Below are positions 46,001-55,219 of a DNA stretch of 64,000 bases, one piece after another. The notes under the pieces are model-generated. The model was not told the origin of the DNA and did no database searches. It saw nothing but the letters and a program-made list of their open reading frames with translations. Source of the stretch: Aselliscus stoliczkanus (lineage: Eukaryota; Chordata; Mammalia; Chiroptera; Hipposideridae); contig CM066738.1 of the NCBI GenBank assembly GCA_033961575.1, forward strand, positions 69,425,478 through 69,489,477. The letters run 5' to 3'. The translations under genes and the position numbers were made by a program. Position 1 is the first letter of the stretch. Each line of letters opens with the position of its first letter.

Positions 46001-46273
46001 TAGAAAAACTATTCTGGCTGGAACATGCCAAATGCAGACTGTCCAGTTAGAAAGCTGCAATAATCCAAACAACTGTACTCCTTGTCATAGTATTTAATAT
46101 ATTGTATGTAATTACATGAGAGATTACATAGTGAAGTGATTAAAAACATTTGAAGTAAAATAGATCTGTGTCTGATCCTAGCCACACCAGTTATCAGCCA
46201 TGTGACCTTGAGCAAATTATTAAACTTTCTAAGACTGGGTTACCTCACCTGAAAAACAAGGACAATAATAATA

Positions 46274-46425
46274 CAGTAAAACCCTAGATTGTGAGTAACT
46301 TGGTTTGTGAGTGTTCTGCAAGATAAGCAAACATTTCTAATGCAATTTAACTTGGTAAACGAGCGATGTCTTGCAATACTAGTAGTTTCCAGAACGAATT
46401 ATGCTTGCCAACCAAGGTATTACTG
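46274..46425. mobile_element. 152-bp Tc1/mariner-like MITE inside a MIR
   Basis: The ends CAGTAAAACCCTAGATTG and (reverse-complemented) CAGTAATACCTTGGTTG are inverted. TA flanks both ends (46272-46273 and 46426-46427), and deleting it restores the MIR sequence. Confidence 0.75.
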
Positions 46426-46469
46426 TACTTATGTCATAGGGTGTTCTGAGGAATAAAAGAGATATCACA

Positions 46470-46571
46470 GGGCTGGCCGAGTGGCGCGGTGGTTAAGCAC
46501 TGGCTTGGGAAGCCAGCAGCCTCAGTTCGGGTCCCACATATGAGGACCAGTGACACTGCTCTCAAAAAAAA
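46470..46571 (+). mobile_element. tRNA-derived SINE, short form
   Basis: The TSD AAAAGAGATATCACA lies at 46455-46469 and 46572-46586 (15/15), within the MIR. Confidence 0.93.
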
Positions 46572-46611
46572 AAAAGAGATATCACATATGAAGCTTTCGG
46601 TACTGGTGTCC

Positions 46612-46725
46612 CTAATTAAGATCATTGAGGGCAAAGTCCATTTCTAGCTTGTTCACCATTGTGTCTGCAGGACCTGACAAAGAGGAGGCACTCAAGAAAT
46701 ATTTGTTGAATGAATACATGAGGTA
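46612..46725 (+). mobile_element. L2 3' terminus
   Basis: ATTGAGGGCAAAGTCCATTT … AGGAGGCACTCAAGAAATAT and TTGTTGAATGAATACATGA are the canonical L2 3' end. Confidence 0.75.
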
Positions 46726-47254
46726 ATGGCATACCTGAATGGAAGTACTAACAATAGGTAGAGAGAAAATCAATGCAAGGTGGAAACCTAGGCTTCAACC
46801 TGAATCACTTGCCCATGTCATTAGTCACCAATTCTTAATGCTTTAATTCCTAAGTATTTCTCAGGTGTACCCATCCTCTGTAACTTTACCCTACCTGCAC
46901 CATACAGGTACCATGACCTCTCACCTGGATTACAGCAGAAGTTTCTAAACACTCTGCCTGCATCCTGTTTTGCCTCTTCATGAACCACTTCGAAACTGCC
47001 ACTAGAGGAATCTATTTAAAGCTGAAATAGGAACATGTCATTTCTTTGCTTAATGCCCTTTTGTGTGGCGACCTTTTGTGTAGCCTCAGCTCCTCACACA
47101 TGGGCCTACATTTTCATCTTACTTTCCTACCACTCCCTCTCTCACAAGTGTTAAAGTCTAGTAATGCCAGATTGGTCTTATCTTCTGCACATATACTGTG
47201 CTATTTCTGACAGGTGCTTGCTTATTTTTTCAAAATCATTCTCTCCTGTATCAG
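46726..47254 (+). mobile_element. Probable L2 fragment
   Basis: CACCTGGATTACAGCAGAAG, AACATGTCATTTCTTTGCTT and GACCTTTTGTGTAGCCTCA follow the L2 ORF2-end order with strong decay, mainly 46900-47230. Confidence 0.5.
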
Positions 47255-47420
47255 TTAGGATTACATTTGTCTGCAAATGATAGGAAACACCAAATAGCAA
47301 GTTAGAAGTTGATTTCTTTCCCACATAAACAAAGTTTGGAGGCAGTTAAAGCATCTCTGCTGTCATGGCTCCTGTGTTGTAGCTTTGCCATTGATGTGTG
47401 GCTTCCATCCTTTCCCTCTC
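47255..47420 (+). mobile_element. Ancient repeat, family not assigned
   Basis: GTATCAGTTAGGATTACATT and TTGATTTCTTTCCCACATAA are shared in pattern with 29660-29865. I recognise the repeat type but cannot name it. Confidence 0.45.
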
Positions 47421-47559
47421 TCCCTTGATCCCCCTCTAGAACGTTATTCCATTCATCATCTCCTCTCTGCTGTACCATCACCTCTTCCTTTTCTTTGAGG
47501 GAAGAACCTTATCCTATAAGCATCACTCCTAATTACTCTTTTTTGCCATTTTACCTTTC

Positions 47560-48760
47560 CTACGGCTATCAACTTATTTCCATCCTAGTTCACCATACTT
47601 CTTGAAAGAGTAATTGCTACATGCCCATCGCACATTTTTATTCTTAATTCTTAATCCTATTTGACCTCTCTTACCGTTGAAACTGTTGACCACCTCCCAT
47701 TTCTCCAAACTCTCTTTGTTTCTTGACTTTCACAAGCCCCTTGTTTTCTGGTTTCCTTCCTACTTCCGTTACTGCTACTTCTCAATCTGCTTTACTGGGT
47801 TTTCCTCTTCCTTTACTTGACTCTCCAATGATAGTGTTTCTCAGCTTCCCTCCTTGACCGTCTCCCTCCACATAGGCAATCCTTAGGTAATCTCGCCAGT
47901 GACAATATCAACCATCTGTGTGGCAGCGATCTGTCTCCAGCGTTTGTTTCTTTAGTGGGACTGAAGAGCTCAAGTCCTGAATTTCTAACTGCCTGCCAAA
48001 AAGGCTTCTCTTCTCAGTTCTTTCCACCCCTAATGATGTGCAGTCCCATTACCTCTTCCTAGGCTCTTGCAGAACCCTTTGATCTGATCTCTAATTCGAC
48101 TTTCACTGTAACCCCTGAGTTACCTTCTATTTAAAAAAATCTAATTGTTAATTCCTTTTTTGAAAACTTCCATTGGCTTTCTCCTGCTTCTAGGATTAAA
48201 TTCAAATTCCCAGTTTGTCATATAAGGTCTACACACTGACCCCAACGTACTTTTTTATTCTCCTGCCACTCAACCCCTCACCCTCAACAATGAACTTTCA
48301 GTATTTTTCTAAGTACATCATGCCTTTGACATTCTGTTCTATTGGTATGAGGTCCTCGCTATTCTATTTGATGAATCCTTTAAAGCCACCCCAGGGCCTG
48401 CCAAGTGCTGCTATGGTTAAGCGCTGGCTTGGGAAGCCAGCGGCCCCGGTTCGGTCCCACATGTGAGGGCCAGTGACACTGCCCTCAAAAAAAATAAATT
48501 AATAAAATAATAAAATAAAATAAAGCCACCCTAATGTCATCTCTTGTTTAATATTGTCTTTATTTCTCCAGACTGACTTGCTACATTCTCTGTGCTTTTA
48601 TAGTACTTTGTTCCTACTTCTAGTGAACATTTACACATTTAAAGATCTGTCTTTACATCTAGATTTGATCTCTGAGATTATGGACTGCCTTTATTATCCC
48701 TCCTAGCACAGTTTACAGTACTTTCTAGGTGAATGAATGAAAATAATGAAATCAGGAAAT
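47560..48760 (+). mobile_element. L2 LINE fragment interrupted by a SINE
   Basis: AACTTCCATTGGCTTTCTCC, TAGGATTAAATTCAAATTCC, CATATAAGGTCTACACACTG and GAGATTATGGACTGCCTTTA follow L2. The segment before 48100 is pyrimidine-rich and less certain. Confidence 0.6.
48392..48520 (+). mobile_element. tRNA-derived SINE, short form
   Basis: GGGCCTGCCAAGTGCTGCTA head and an AAATAAATTAATAAAATA-type tail. The TSD TAAAGCCACCC lies at 48381-48391 and 48521-48531 (11/11). Confidence 0.92.
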
Positions 48761-49400
48761 AGAAATAGCTTTTCCTCTAATAATAATGAGTTTTGTTTTG
48801 GACATAATGAGTTTTGACATATTGAGGTCAAGGGAAGAAGAGTAACTCCTGAAAGACTTTATAGCCAATGATGTAGATGTAGGAGTCACCAGCAAAGATG
48901 ATAATAAACAACTGATAGGATCCCATGTTCTTCAGGTAATGACTAAAGGAAGGTAGAATATGATAGGAAGTGAGGGGAGGATTGGTAGTGGGAATTGGGG
49001 CTTTGGGGGGAGAAAAATCCATAAACATCCTTGGGAAAAAGTCCGTATTTGACACTGTTGCCTGGAGTTCTTTCCCCTCTACCATAAGTATTCAGCTCTT
49101 CCGCTAATACAAAGTCCAAAATCCCGAGAAAAGAATGGCTCAAAAAGTGTTCCTCCTATTTCTTCTAGGATTAGAAGCTACTGAATCAAAATTTTCATCT
49201 CAGGCTCTGCTGGCTACTTCAAACCCACCTTGTCCATTCTCCCCACCCCCCTTTTTCTGGTGTGTGTGTGTGTGTTTCTGCTCCTTTTGCAAAAGCAAGA
49301 GGGAGTGGGTAGGATGGAAATAATCTATTTTGTTCCCCTCACAAAATTATCAATAAACTAAAAGAGCTTAAGAATTTCTTTTCAAAATGAAAAAAAAAAG
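48761..49400. other. Unannotated tract
   Basis: No repeat or gene recognised; a short (TG)n is present at 49261-49274. Confidence 0.4.
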
Positions 49401-49404
49401 TGTG

Positions 49405-49786
49405 GGCATGAGGGCCAGTGACACTGCCCTCTACAGCTAACAGCTCCACCTGGAGCTGGGCTGTGCGAGTCCCGGTGATGGTGTGGGCTGCAGCTCCTGC
49501 TGCAGTGGGCTGCCATAGGCTACAGTGAGTGGCCCCGCAGCCAGCGTGAGCAGCTGGCAGCCAAGCGTGAGCTGCCAATAGCCGCGATGAGCGACATCCA
49601 GAGGCCAGCGACAGATCTGCCTCATCCGGGAAGAGCGCAATGATGATACCAACAGTGAAGCAACATCCTCCGCAACTATACTGAAGAACAAGAAGACGGC
49701 AACTTGTCTGTTCCCCTTCCCCGATTCCCCAACGCTGTTCCCCTCCACCAATTCCCCAATAAAATCTTTAAAAAAAAAAAAAAAAG
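49405..49786 (+). mobile_element. tRNA-derived SINE, long T+ form, 5'-truncated
   Basis: Begins at GGGCATGAGGGCCAGTGACA, just downstream of the B box, so the tRNA-like promoter is missing. The rest, to CCCCAATAAAATCTTTAAAA, is intact and nearly identical to the copy at 38319. Confidence 0.92.
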
Positions 49787-50089
49787 GGGTGGGGATTCTG
49801 TTTATTTAGATATTTTTTTCCTTCACTTTGCCTTCGTAGTGCCTCTAGGAAATATAGCACTGGCTTATGTAAGTTATTTAATTAAGCAAATCTGTGTTTC
49901 CATGCAACTGACTAATATTTTTAAAATGGATAAATTTACTTATATAACAATTGAAACTGTTTGCATGGAAAAATAGCATTTTACTGCTTGATGTATACTT
50001 TAGAGAAGGTGAACTGTAATTGAAAATTTTCTAAGGTGTGGAAGAAATGAAGACTGCTTTTTGTCTGCTAAAACAAAACAAAACAAAAG

Positions 50090-50560
50090 CACTGCAGTTT
50101 GGCAGTATTTAGCAAAATTAAAACTGCATATATCCTTTGACCAAGCAATTTCACTTCTAGGAATTTAACAAACAAGTGCTAAATTCGTATGCATTAATTA
50201 ATGCAGAGTTGATTATTACAATATCTTGAGTAGCAGCAAAGATTGGAAACTAAGTGTACATCATTAAAGGAATAGTTTAAAATAATCATGGTATGTACAT
50301 GCCAGGGAATTGTCTGAAGCCACAAAAAAGAATGAGGAAGATTTATATAGAGAGCTATCCAAAATATATTTTTAATAAAAATTCAAGGTCCAAAAGAGTG
50401 GATGTGTTTGATTTGTTTTTACTTATATATGCATTTTAAAAATCTTAAATATATATATATTTTTAAAAACTAATAAAAGTGTTTTCCTGTGACACAAGAC
50501 TATGGGACAAAGGTTGAAGAGACACTATACTACATACTCTTTCCTACTGCTAAATTTTTA
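50090..50560 (+). mobile_element. Old L1 3' fragment
   Basis: ATATCCTTTGACCAAGCAAT, TTCACTTCTAGGAATTTAAC and AGGAATAGTTTAAAATAATC then CATGGTATGTACATGCC follow the L1 ORF2 end; AAAGAATGAGGAAGATTTAT follows. Confidence 0.65.
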
Positions 50561-50585
50561 ATCAATTAAATATATTATCTACTCG

Positions 50586-50847
50586 GGGCCAGCCCTTTGG
50601 CTCAGTTGGTGAGAGCATGAGCTCTTAACAACAAGGTTGCCGGTTCGACTCCTGCATGGGATGGTGGGCTGTGCCCTGCCCCTGCAACTAGATTGAATGC
50701 TGCGACTGAGCTTGTGGCCTCCACAACTAAGATTGAAGGACAGCTTGACTTGGAGCTAATGGGTCTTGGAAAAATACAATGTTCCCCTTCCCCAATTCCC
50801 CAACACTGTTTCTTCCCCAGTTCTCCAATAGAAAAAAAAAAAAGAGT
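50586..50847 (+). mobile_element. tRNA-derived SINE, classical Rhin-like form
   Basis: Head GGGGCCAGCCCTTTGGCTCA, A box TGGCTCAGTTGGTGAGAG, B box GGTTCGACTCC, then GGATGGTGGGCTGTGCCC, CCTCCACAACTAAGATTGAA, GACTTGGAGCTAATGGGTC and a short version of the C-rich tail ending TTCTCCAATAGAAAA. One tRNA module only. In body this is closest to the Rhin-type SINE I remember, and it lacks the GAGGGCCAGTGACACTG element. Confidence 0.85.
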
Positions 50848-50867
50848 GAATAAATAAAAAAAATCAT

Positions 50868-52838
50868 CACTGTTATGGATTCTGTTTTCTTTTTGCTCTT
50901 CTGTTTGGGTGTTTTCTGCTACCTTATCTTCTAAATGGCTGATTTGATCTTCTGCTTCATTTAGTCTACTGTTGATTACCTATAATGTATTCTTCATTTC
51001 TGTTATTGTATTCTTGATTTCTGGCTGATTCTTTTTTTTTTTAGCTGAACCATCCTGCCACCTGTTGGCAGCTCAGTGGCAGCTCAGCTTGGGCTGGGCA
51101 TAGAACTGCTGTTGCTCAGAGCTCAGCTCTCACTCTTGAGCGAGCTCTTAACCAACTGAGCCACTCGGCTGGCTCCTTGGCTGGTTCTTTTTTATGTTTT
51201 CTGTCTCCATTTTTATTTTTCCTATCTCTTTAGTGAAGTTCTCCCTAAGATCATTGACCATCCTTATAACCAGTGTTTGGAACCTGCATCTCGTAGATTG
51301 TTTGTCTCCATTTTGTTTAGTTGTTTTTCTGGAGCTTTGTTCTGTTCTTTTCATTTGGGGTATGTTTGTTTGTCTCCCCTTTTGGCTGCCTTTATGTGTT
51401 TGTTTCTATATGTTAGGTAGGGCTGCTATGTCTCTGGGTCTTAGTAGAGTGACCTTATATAGTAAGTGTGCTGTGGGGCTCAGTGGCACAGTCTCCTTCA
51501 TCACCTGAAGGTGGGTACTACAAGTGTATCTTTTGTGTGGGTTGTTTGCCCTCCTGTTGTAGTTGAGCCTTGCTTGCTGTTTGCATATCAGTGGGAGATA
51601 CTGATCCATGGATAGTTGGTTGCGAGGACTGACCGTGACTACAGTGGAGGAGCAGTTGTGCAGGGCTGACCCCACAGAGTAGGATTCACTTTAGCAGGGC
51701 TCTAGTGCATGCCCAGTCTGCCCTTTGGGTGTGTCTCTCCCGGAATCTGCTGGGTGTTGAGGTAGCTCTAAAGCTAGAGACCAAGCATGCAATCCTAGGG
51801 CCTCCTTGGAGGGGCCCCACAACAAACCGAGTTCAGCCACAGCCTGTGCCCTGTCCAGAGCCACCTGGCCTGAGCCACAAAGCAATCTGCAGATGGCCAC
51901 TGGCTGCACTGGGCTTCACAGTGCCTCAAGAGGCCAAGTCGCAAACCAAGGCTGCCTATTGCTAGTTCTGGGCATGGGGCTGCTCAGCCAGAGGTATGGG
52001 ACATGCTGAAGAGAGATGCTGCTTGTTTGGGTTTTGTGAACCTTTGAGAGATTTTAGGAAAGTCTGCAGCATGACCCATGACAGGCTGTTTATGCAGAAA
52101 AGCAACTGGAAAGTTGGGTGGGGTGTTCTTGAAAGTTGGGTTGGGTGGGGTCTCAGGGAATCAGGACAAATGAACAGTGTTAGCCAGGTTGATGGAAACT
52201 CAGATATGACCGCCACCGGTGTGTGCATGCCCGGATCGGGGAGGGCTCAATCAAGAAACAATGGCTTCCGCCGGCTCCTCCATCTGGGAGAAAGCTGCTC
52301 CTTCAGCCCTCACCCTGAAGCCAGACAACTCAGTTCCTCCCTTAATGTATGTCCTTGGCGCCTTTTGAGGTACTGCCCCAGAGCTGGAGCTCAGAGTAGC
52401 GAGTCCGTCAGTAGGTAACTTTGTGTCCGGCTCCCTCAAGAGGAGTGCCTGGGACTGCAGTTACAATTGTCTCACTCAACTACCTTCTCTGCTGGTTTTC
52501 ACAGCCAGAAGTTATGAGGATTTCTTTCACTGGCACTGGAACCCTGGGCTGGGGAGCGTAATCTGGGGCTGGACCTCCTTGCTCCTCCAGGGGGAGCATC
52601 CACAGCCAAGATATCCCTCCCGATTTTTAATGCTCACATGCGCGTGTGGTACCAGCCTGTTCCATGTCCCCGTGTCTGCAGGTGGCTTCCTTTGTATGTC
52701 CTTAGTTATAGGGCTTCTGTTCAGCTAGACTTTAGGAGATTCTCAATGATTGTTATTCTGTAGTTTAGTTGTAATTTTGATGTGGTCGTGAGAGGAGGTT
52801 AGCACAGCATTTACCTACTCTGCCATCTTGACCAGATC
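50868..52838 (-). mobile_element. L1 5'UTR plus start of ORF1, antisense, lacking ORF2 and 3' end
   Basis: On the minus strand the element starts GGTCAAGATGGCAGAGTAGG and runs through a roughly 1.4-kb 5'UTR with several retained CpGs (52205-52275), then enters ORF1. Frame 51354-51148 reads MKRTEQSSRKTTKQNGDKQS… FQTLVIRMVNDLRENF, followed after the SINE insertion by a heptad-rich INSRLNEAEDQISHLEDKVA (about 50890-50960). This is the N-terminal and coiled-coil part of the L1 RNA-binding protein. The sequence stops near 50868 beside another SINE. Overlapping plus-strand frames are shadows of the 5'UTR. Confidence 0.85.
51038..51177 (-). mobile_element. tRNA-derived SINE, short single-module form, inside L1 ORF1
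   Basis: Antisense copy of the 7793 type. The TSD TGGCTGATTCTTTTT / TGGCTGGTTCTTTTT lies at about 51022 and 51178. Confidence 0.9.
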
Positions 52839-52855
52839 TCTACAGTATTAATTTT

Positions 52856-52998
52856 TTTTTTTAAGTTGAGCCATCCTACCACCAGTTGACAGCTCAGTGG
52901 CAGCTCAGCTCGGGCCCAGAATTGAACCTGCGACCCTGTTGCTCAGAGCTCTCACTGTTGAGTGAGCTCTTAACCAACTGAGCCACTCCGCAGGCCCT
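52856..52998 (-). mobile_element. tRNA-derived SINE, short single-module form
   Basis: Antisense. The TSD TCTACAGTATTAATTTTT / TCTACAGTACTGATTTTT lies at 52839 and 52999. Confidence 0.92.
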
Positions 52999-53016
52999 TC
53001 TACAGTACTGATTTTT

Positions 53017-53690
53017 ATAAACAGAGCAATATAAAACCACGTAGGGCTTTAGCAAAAAGTTGACATGAATATATTTGCACTCTAATGCAGAGAAGTGATT
53101 GAAAGTTTCCAGAAAGGAGGCAAAGAAAGTAATTAGGCAAGCTGGTGCTGACTCCTGGCAGGAAGCCTTAATTTCTACCCTGAGGGTCCTCTCCATAGAA
53201 CTGCTTGAGTGTCTTTATAGCATGGTTAACTGCCTTCTCTTAGAGCAAGTGATCCAAGAGGTCAAGGCAGAAACACAATATCCTTTATGACTTTTGAAAT
53301 CACACACTGTCATTTGTTCAATATTGTATTGATCACACAAGTCAGCCCTGAGTCAATGGAGGAGGAGATTCACAGGAGATGAGAATCTTTGGGGCCATCT
53401 GGAAAGAAGGCTACCACAAAATAAACCCTGTGGAACTTCAGCACTTCATCGCTGGGTAGTGTATTATGGGGGTGCAACGGAAATTGAGAAGCAGTATAGG
53501 GAAGAAGGAAAACTGGAAAAGTTGTGAGATGAAATCCAGTGGAAGGAAAAGAAGTTTCAAGAAATCTACCAAGAGGGCATGGTTGATGAGAAATGAAAAA
53601 TGCTCTGTGGATTTAGTGATATGGATTAATGGCCAAAAGCTCCTTCTTCATAATATGATTTAACATTTATTTTGACTCACCTTCTCTTAT
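53017..53690. other. Unannotated tract
   Basis: No repeat or gene recognised; the lysine/arginine-rich frame 53466-53663 reflects purine-rich composition. Confidence 0.4.
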
Positions 53691-53699
53691 AACCTTTTT

Positions 53700-54176
53700 T
53701 GAAAAGTTATTTTCCATATTTTCTTTGATCTTTCTTATGAATTTATGGATGTTTTCATAATACTCCCCCAAAATTCTACTGATATTTTTATTGGAATTCT
53801 GTTAAGTTTATTATTTTGTTTGAGAAACAGATATTTTTTACAAAGATTAGGTTTCTCTTTAAGAAACCTGGCATATTTCTCTTGAGTGTGTAAATTTTCA
53901 CTTAAATCACCTAGATAAAGTTTGGCAATTTAAAAAATGATGTTATCACATATATGTCATTAAGATAATTCCTGGTTTTATGTTTGTAGTTGCTATTATG
54001 TTTGTTTGTTTGTTTGTTTGTTTTTGAGGGCAGTGTCACTGGCTCTCATATGTGGGACTGAACCGGGGCCGCTGGCTTCCCAAGCCAGCGCTTAACCACT
54101 GCGCCACTGGGCCGGCACTTGTTGTTGCTATTATGAATGGGATCTCTTCCCCAACCCCACTGTAGTGTTTTTATCC
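53700..54176 (-). mobile_element. Antisense L1 ORF2 relic split by a SINE
   Basis: TTTCTTATGAATTTATGG, TATTTTTATTGGAATTCTGT and GTTGCTATTATGAATGGGAT (across the SINE) read as reverse complement of decayed L1 ORF2. Confidence 0.5.
54001..54121 (-). mobile_element. tRNA-derived SINE, short form with (TTTG)n tail
   Basis: The antisense tail is six TTTG units. The TSD GTTGCTATTATG lies at 53989-54000 and 54124-54135 (12/12). Confidence 0.93.
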
Positions 54177-54193
54177 AGAAACATATTACTTTT

Positions 54194-54663
54194 TTTTTAA
54201 ATTAGTTTCGTATGTACAAAGCAATGCAATAGCTATCCTTTACACCCCTTACAAAGTGACAACCCCCCTCCATCTATTCACTGCCCTCCCCAATATCATA
54301 CATATCTATTACAATTCCATTGACTCCATTCCCACACTATACTCCATATCCCATGACTATATATGTATTAAATTATAGTTGACATATAATATTATTCAGC
54401 AGCAGCTTCAGATGTACAGTACAGAGGTCAGGCCTCTACACCATCCATGAAATGGTCTCCCTAACAAGACATGAGTCCATCTGGTCCTCTAGAAAATATT
54501 TACAACATTATTGATTATATTCCCCAAAATGTCTCTTCTATCCCTGTGGCAGTATTGTAGTTACCAATTTATGTTGCCTTGTCCCTTCCTCTTCTCCCTC
54601 ATGCTCACCCCCATCTTGTCTAGCAATCATCAGTTTTTCCTCTGTGTCTCTAGGACTATTTCT
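54194..54663 (-). mobile_element. L1 3' end, antisense, with TSD
   Basis: Poly-T at left, then TTAGTTTCGTATGTACAAAG, GACTCCATTCCCACACTATA, GAAATGGTCTCCCTAACAAG and TTGATTATATTCCCCAAAAT. The TSD AGAAACATATTACTTTT lies at 54177-54193 and 54664-54680 (17/17). Confidence 0.9.
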
Positions 54664-54684
54664 AGAAACATATTACTTTTATAG

Positions 54685-54790
54685 CCTGCATTTTATGGAT
54701 AAGGAAACAGGTCGAGAGAAGACAGGTGACTTGGCTGTGGTTGTGCTGCAGAAGAGTTAGTAATTGTAGATCTTGGATGTCCAAATTTTA
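54685..54790 (-). mobile_element. MIR relic
   Basis: GCATTTTATGGATAAGGAAA, CAGGTGACTTGGCTGTGGTT and GTAGATCTTGGATGTCCAA give an antisense MIR. Confidence 0.5.
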
Positions 54791-55150
54791 TTGTGCTGCA
54801 TTAATAAGAAATCAAGTTGCTCACCCTCTCAAACCTTGTTAAAATTAATACTGTCTTAAGTATCACTTTCTTTGTGTCAGATTTCAAAGTAGTAATATAC
54901 ATTTCATAGCACATCTTCAGATTTTACCATTGTCATTTTTGTAGTGTTCTGTCTTGAGAACAGAACACTTGAATTCTCGTCTTCATTCAATTCTGTCAAG
55001 ACCTGATTGCTACCAGACAGGAGCTATTTCTTCTATGAGGTCTAAATAGAACTAACAACCTATTGCACTGAATAAATATTTAATGAAGATTGAATATTTC
55101 CTCTGTGGTGGATCAATTATTCTTGTTGATTCTCTGAGGAAAGCTTGTTT
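54791..55150. other. Unannotated AT-rich tract
   Basis: No repeat, RNA gene or credible frame recognised. An imperfect inverted repeat (GTGTTCTGTCTTGAGAACAG) sits near 54943. Confidence 0.4.
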
Positions 55151-55165
55151 TAATGTCATGTAGTA

Positions 55166-55207
55166 AGTTGCCTCCTTAGCGTAGTAGGCAGCACGTCAGT
55201 CTCATAA
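55166..55207 (+). pseudogene. Retroposed 5' half of tRNA-Met(CAU)
   Basis: GCCTCCTTAGCGTAGTAGGC and then AGCACGTCAGTCTCATAA match the 5' half of elongator tRNA-Met from the acceptor strand through the D arm to the CAT anticodon, with about three differences. It stops in the anticodon loop; the T arm is absent and there is no A tail. The TSD TAATGTCATGTAGTA lies at 55151-55165 and 55205-55219 (15/15, overlapping the last bases). Four extra bases (AGTT) sit between the left TSD and the tRNA. It cannot make a tRNA. Confidence 0.85.
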
Positions 55208-55219
55208 TGTCATGTAGTA

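Larger units (their letters stand above)
46120..46610 (+). mobile_element. MIR split by a DNA MITE and a SINE
   Basis: Sense MIR: CAGCCATGTGACCTTGAGC (46196), ACCTCACCTGAAAAACAAGG, GACAATAATAATA, then after the MITE CTTATGTCATAGGGTGTTCT and GAGGAATAAAAGAGATATCA. The pieces are collinear once the two insertions are removed. Confidence 0.75.

Noticed and set aside
51148..51354. 68-codon minus frame as a host gene
   Set aside because: It is the N-terminal part of L1 ORF1, and its last residues come from an inserted SINE.
51705..52439. Overlapping frames of 60-140 codons on both strands
   Set aside because: They sit in the L1 5'UTR, which is GC-rich and stop-poor; the frames are not those of ORF1 or ORF2.
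55166..55207. Functional tRNA-Met gene
   Set aside because: Only the 5' half is present, without T arm, B box or 3' acceptor strand.
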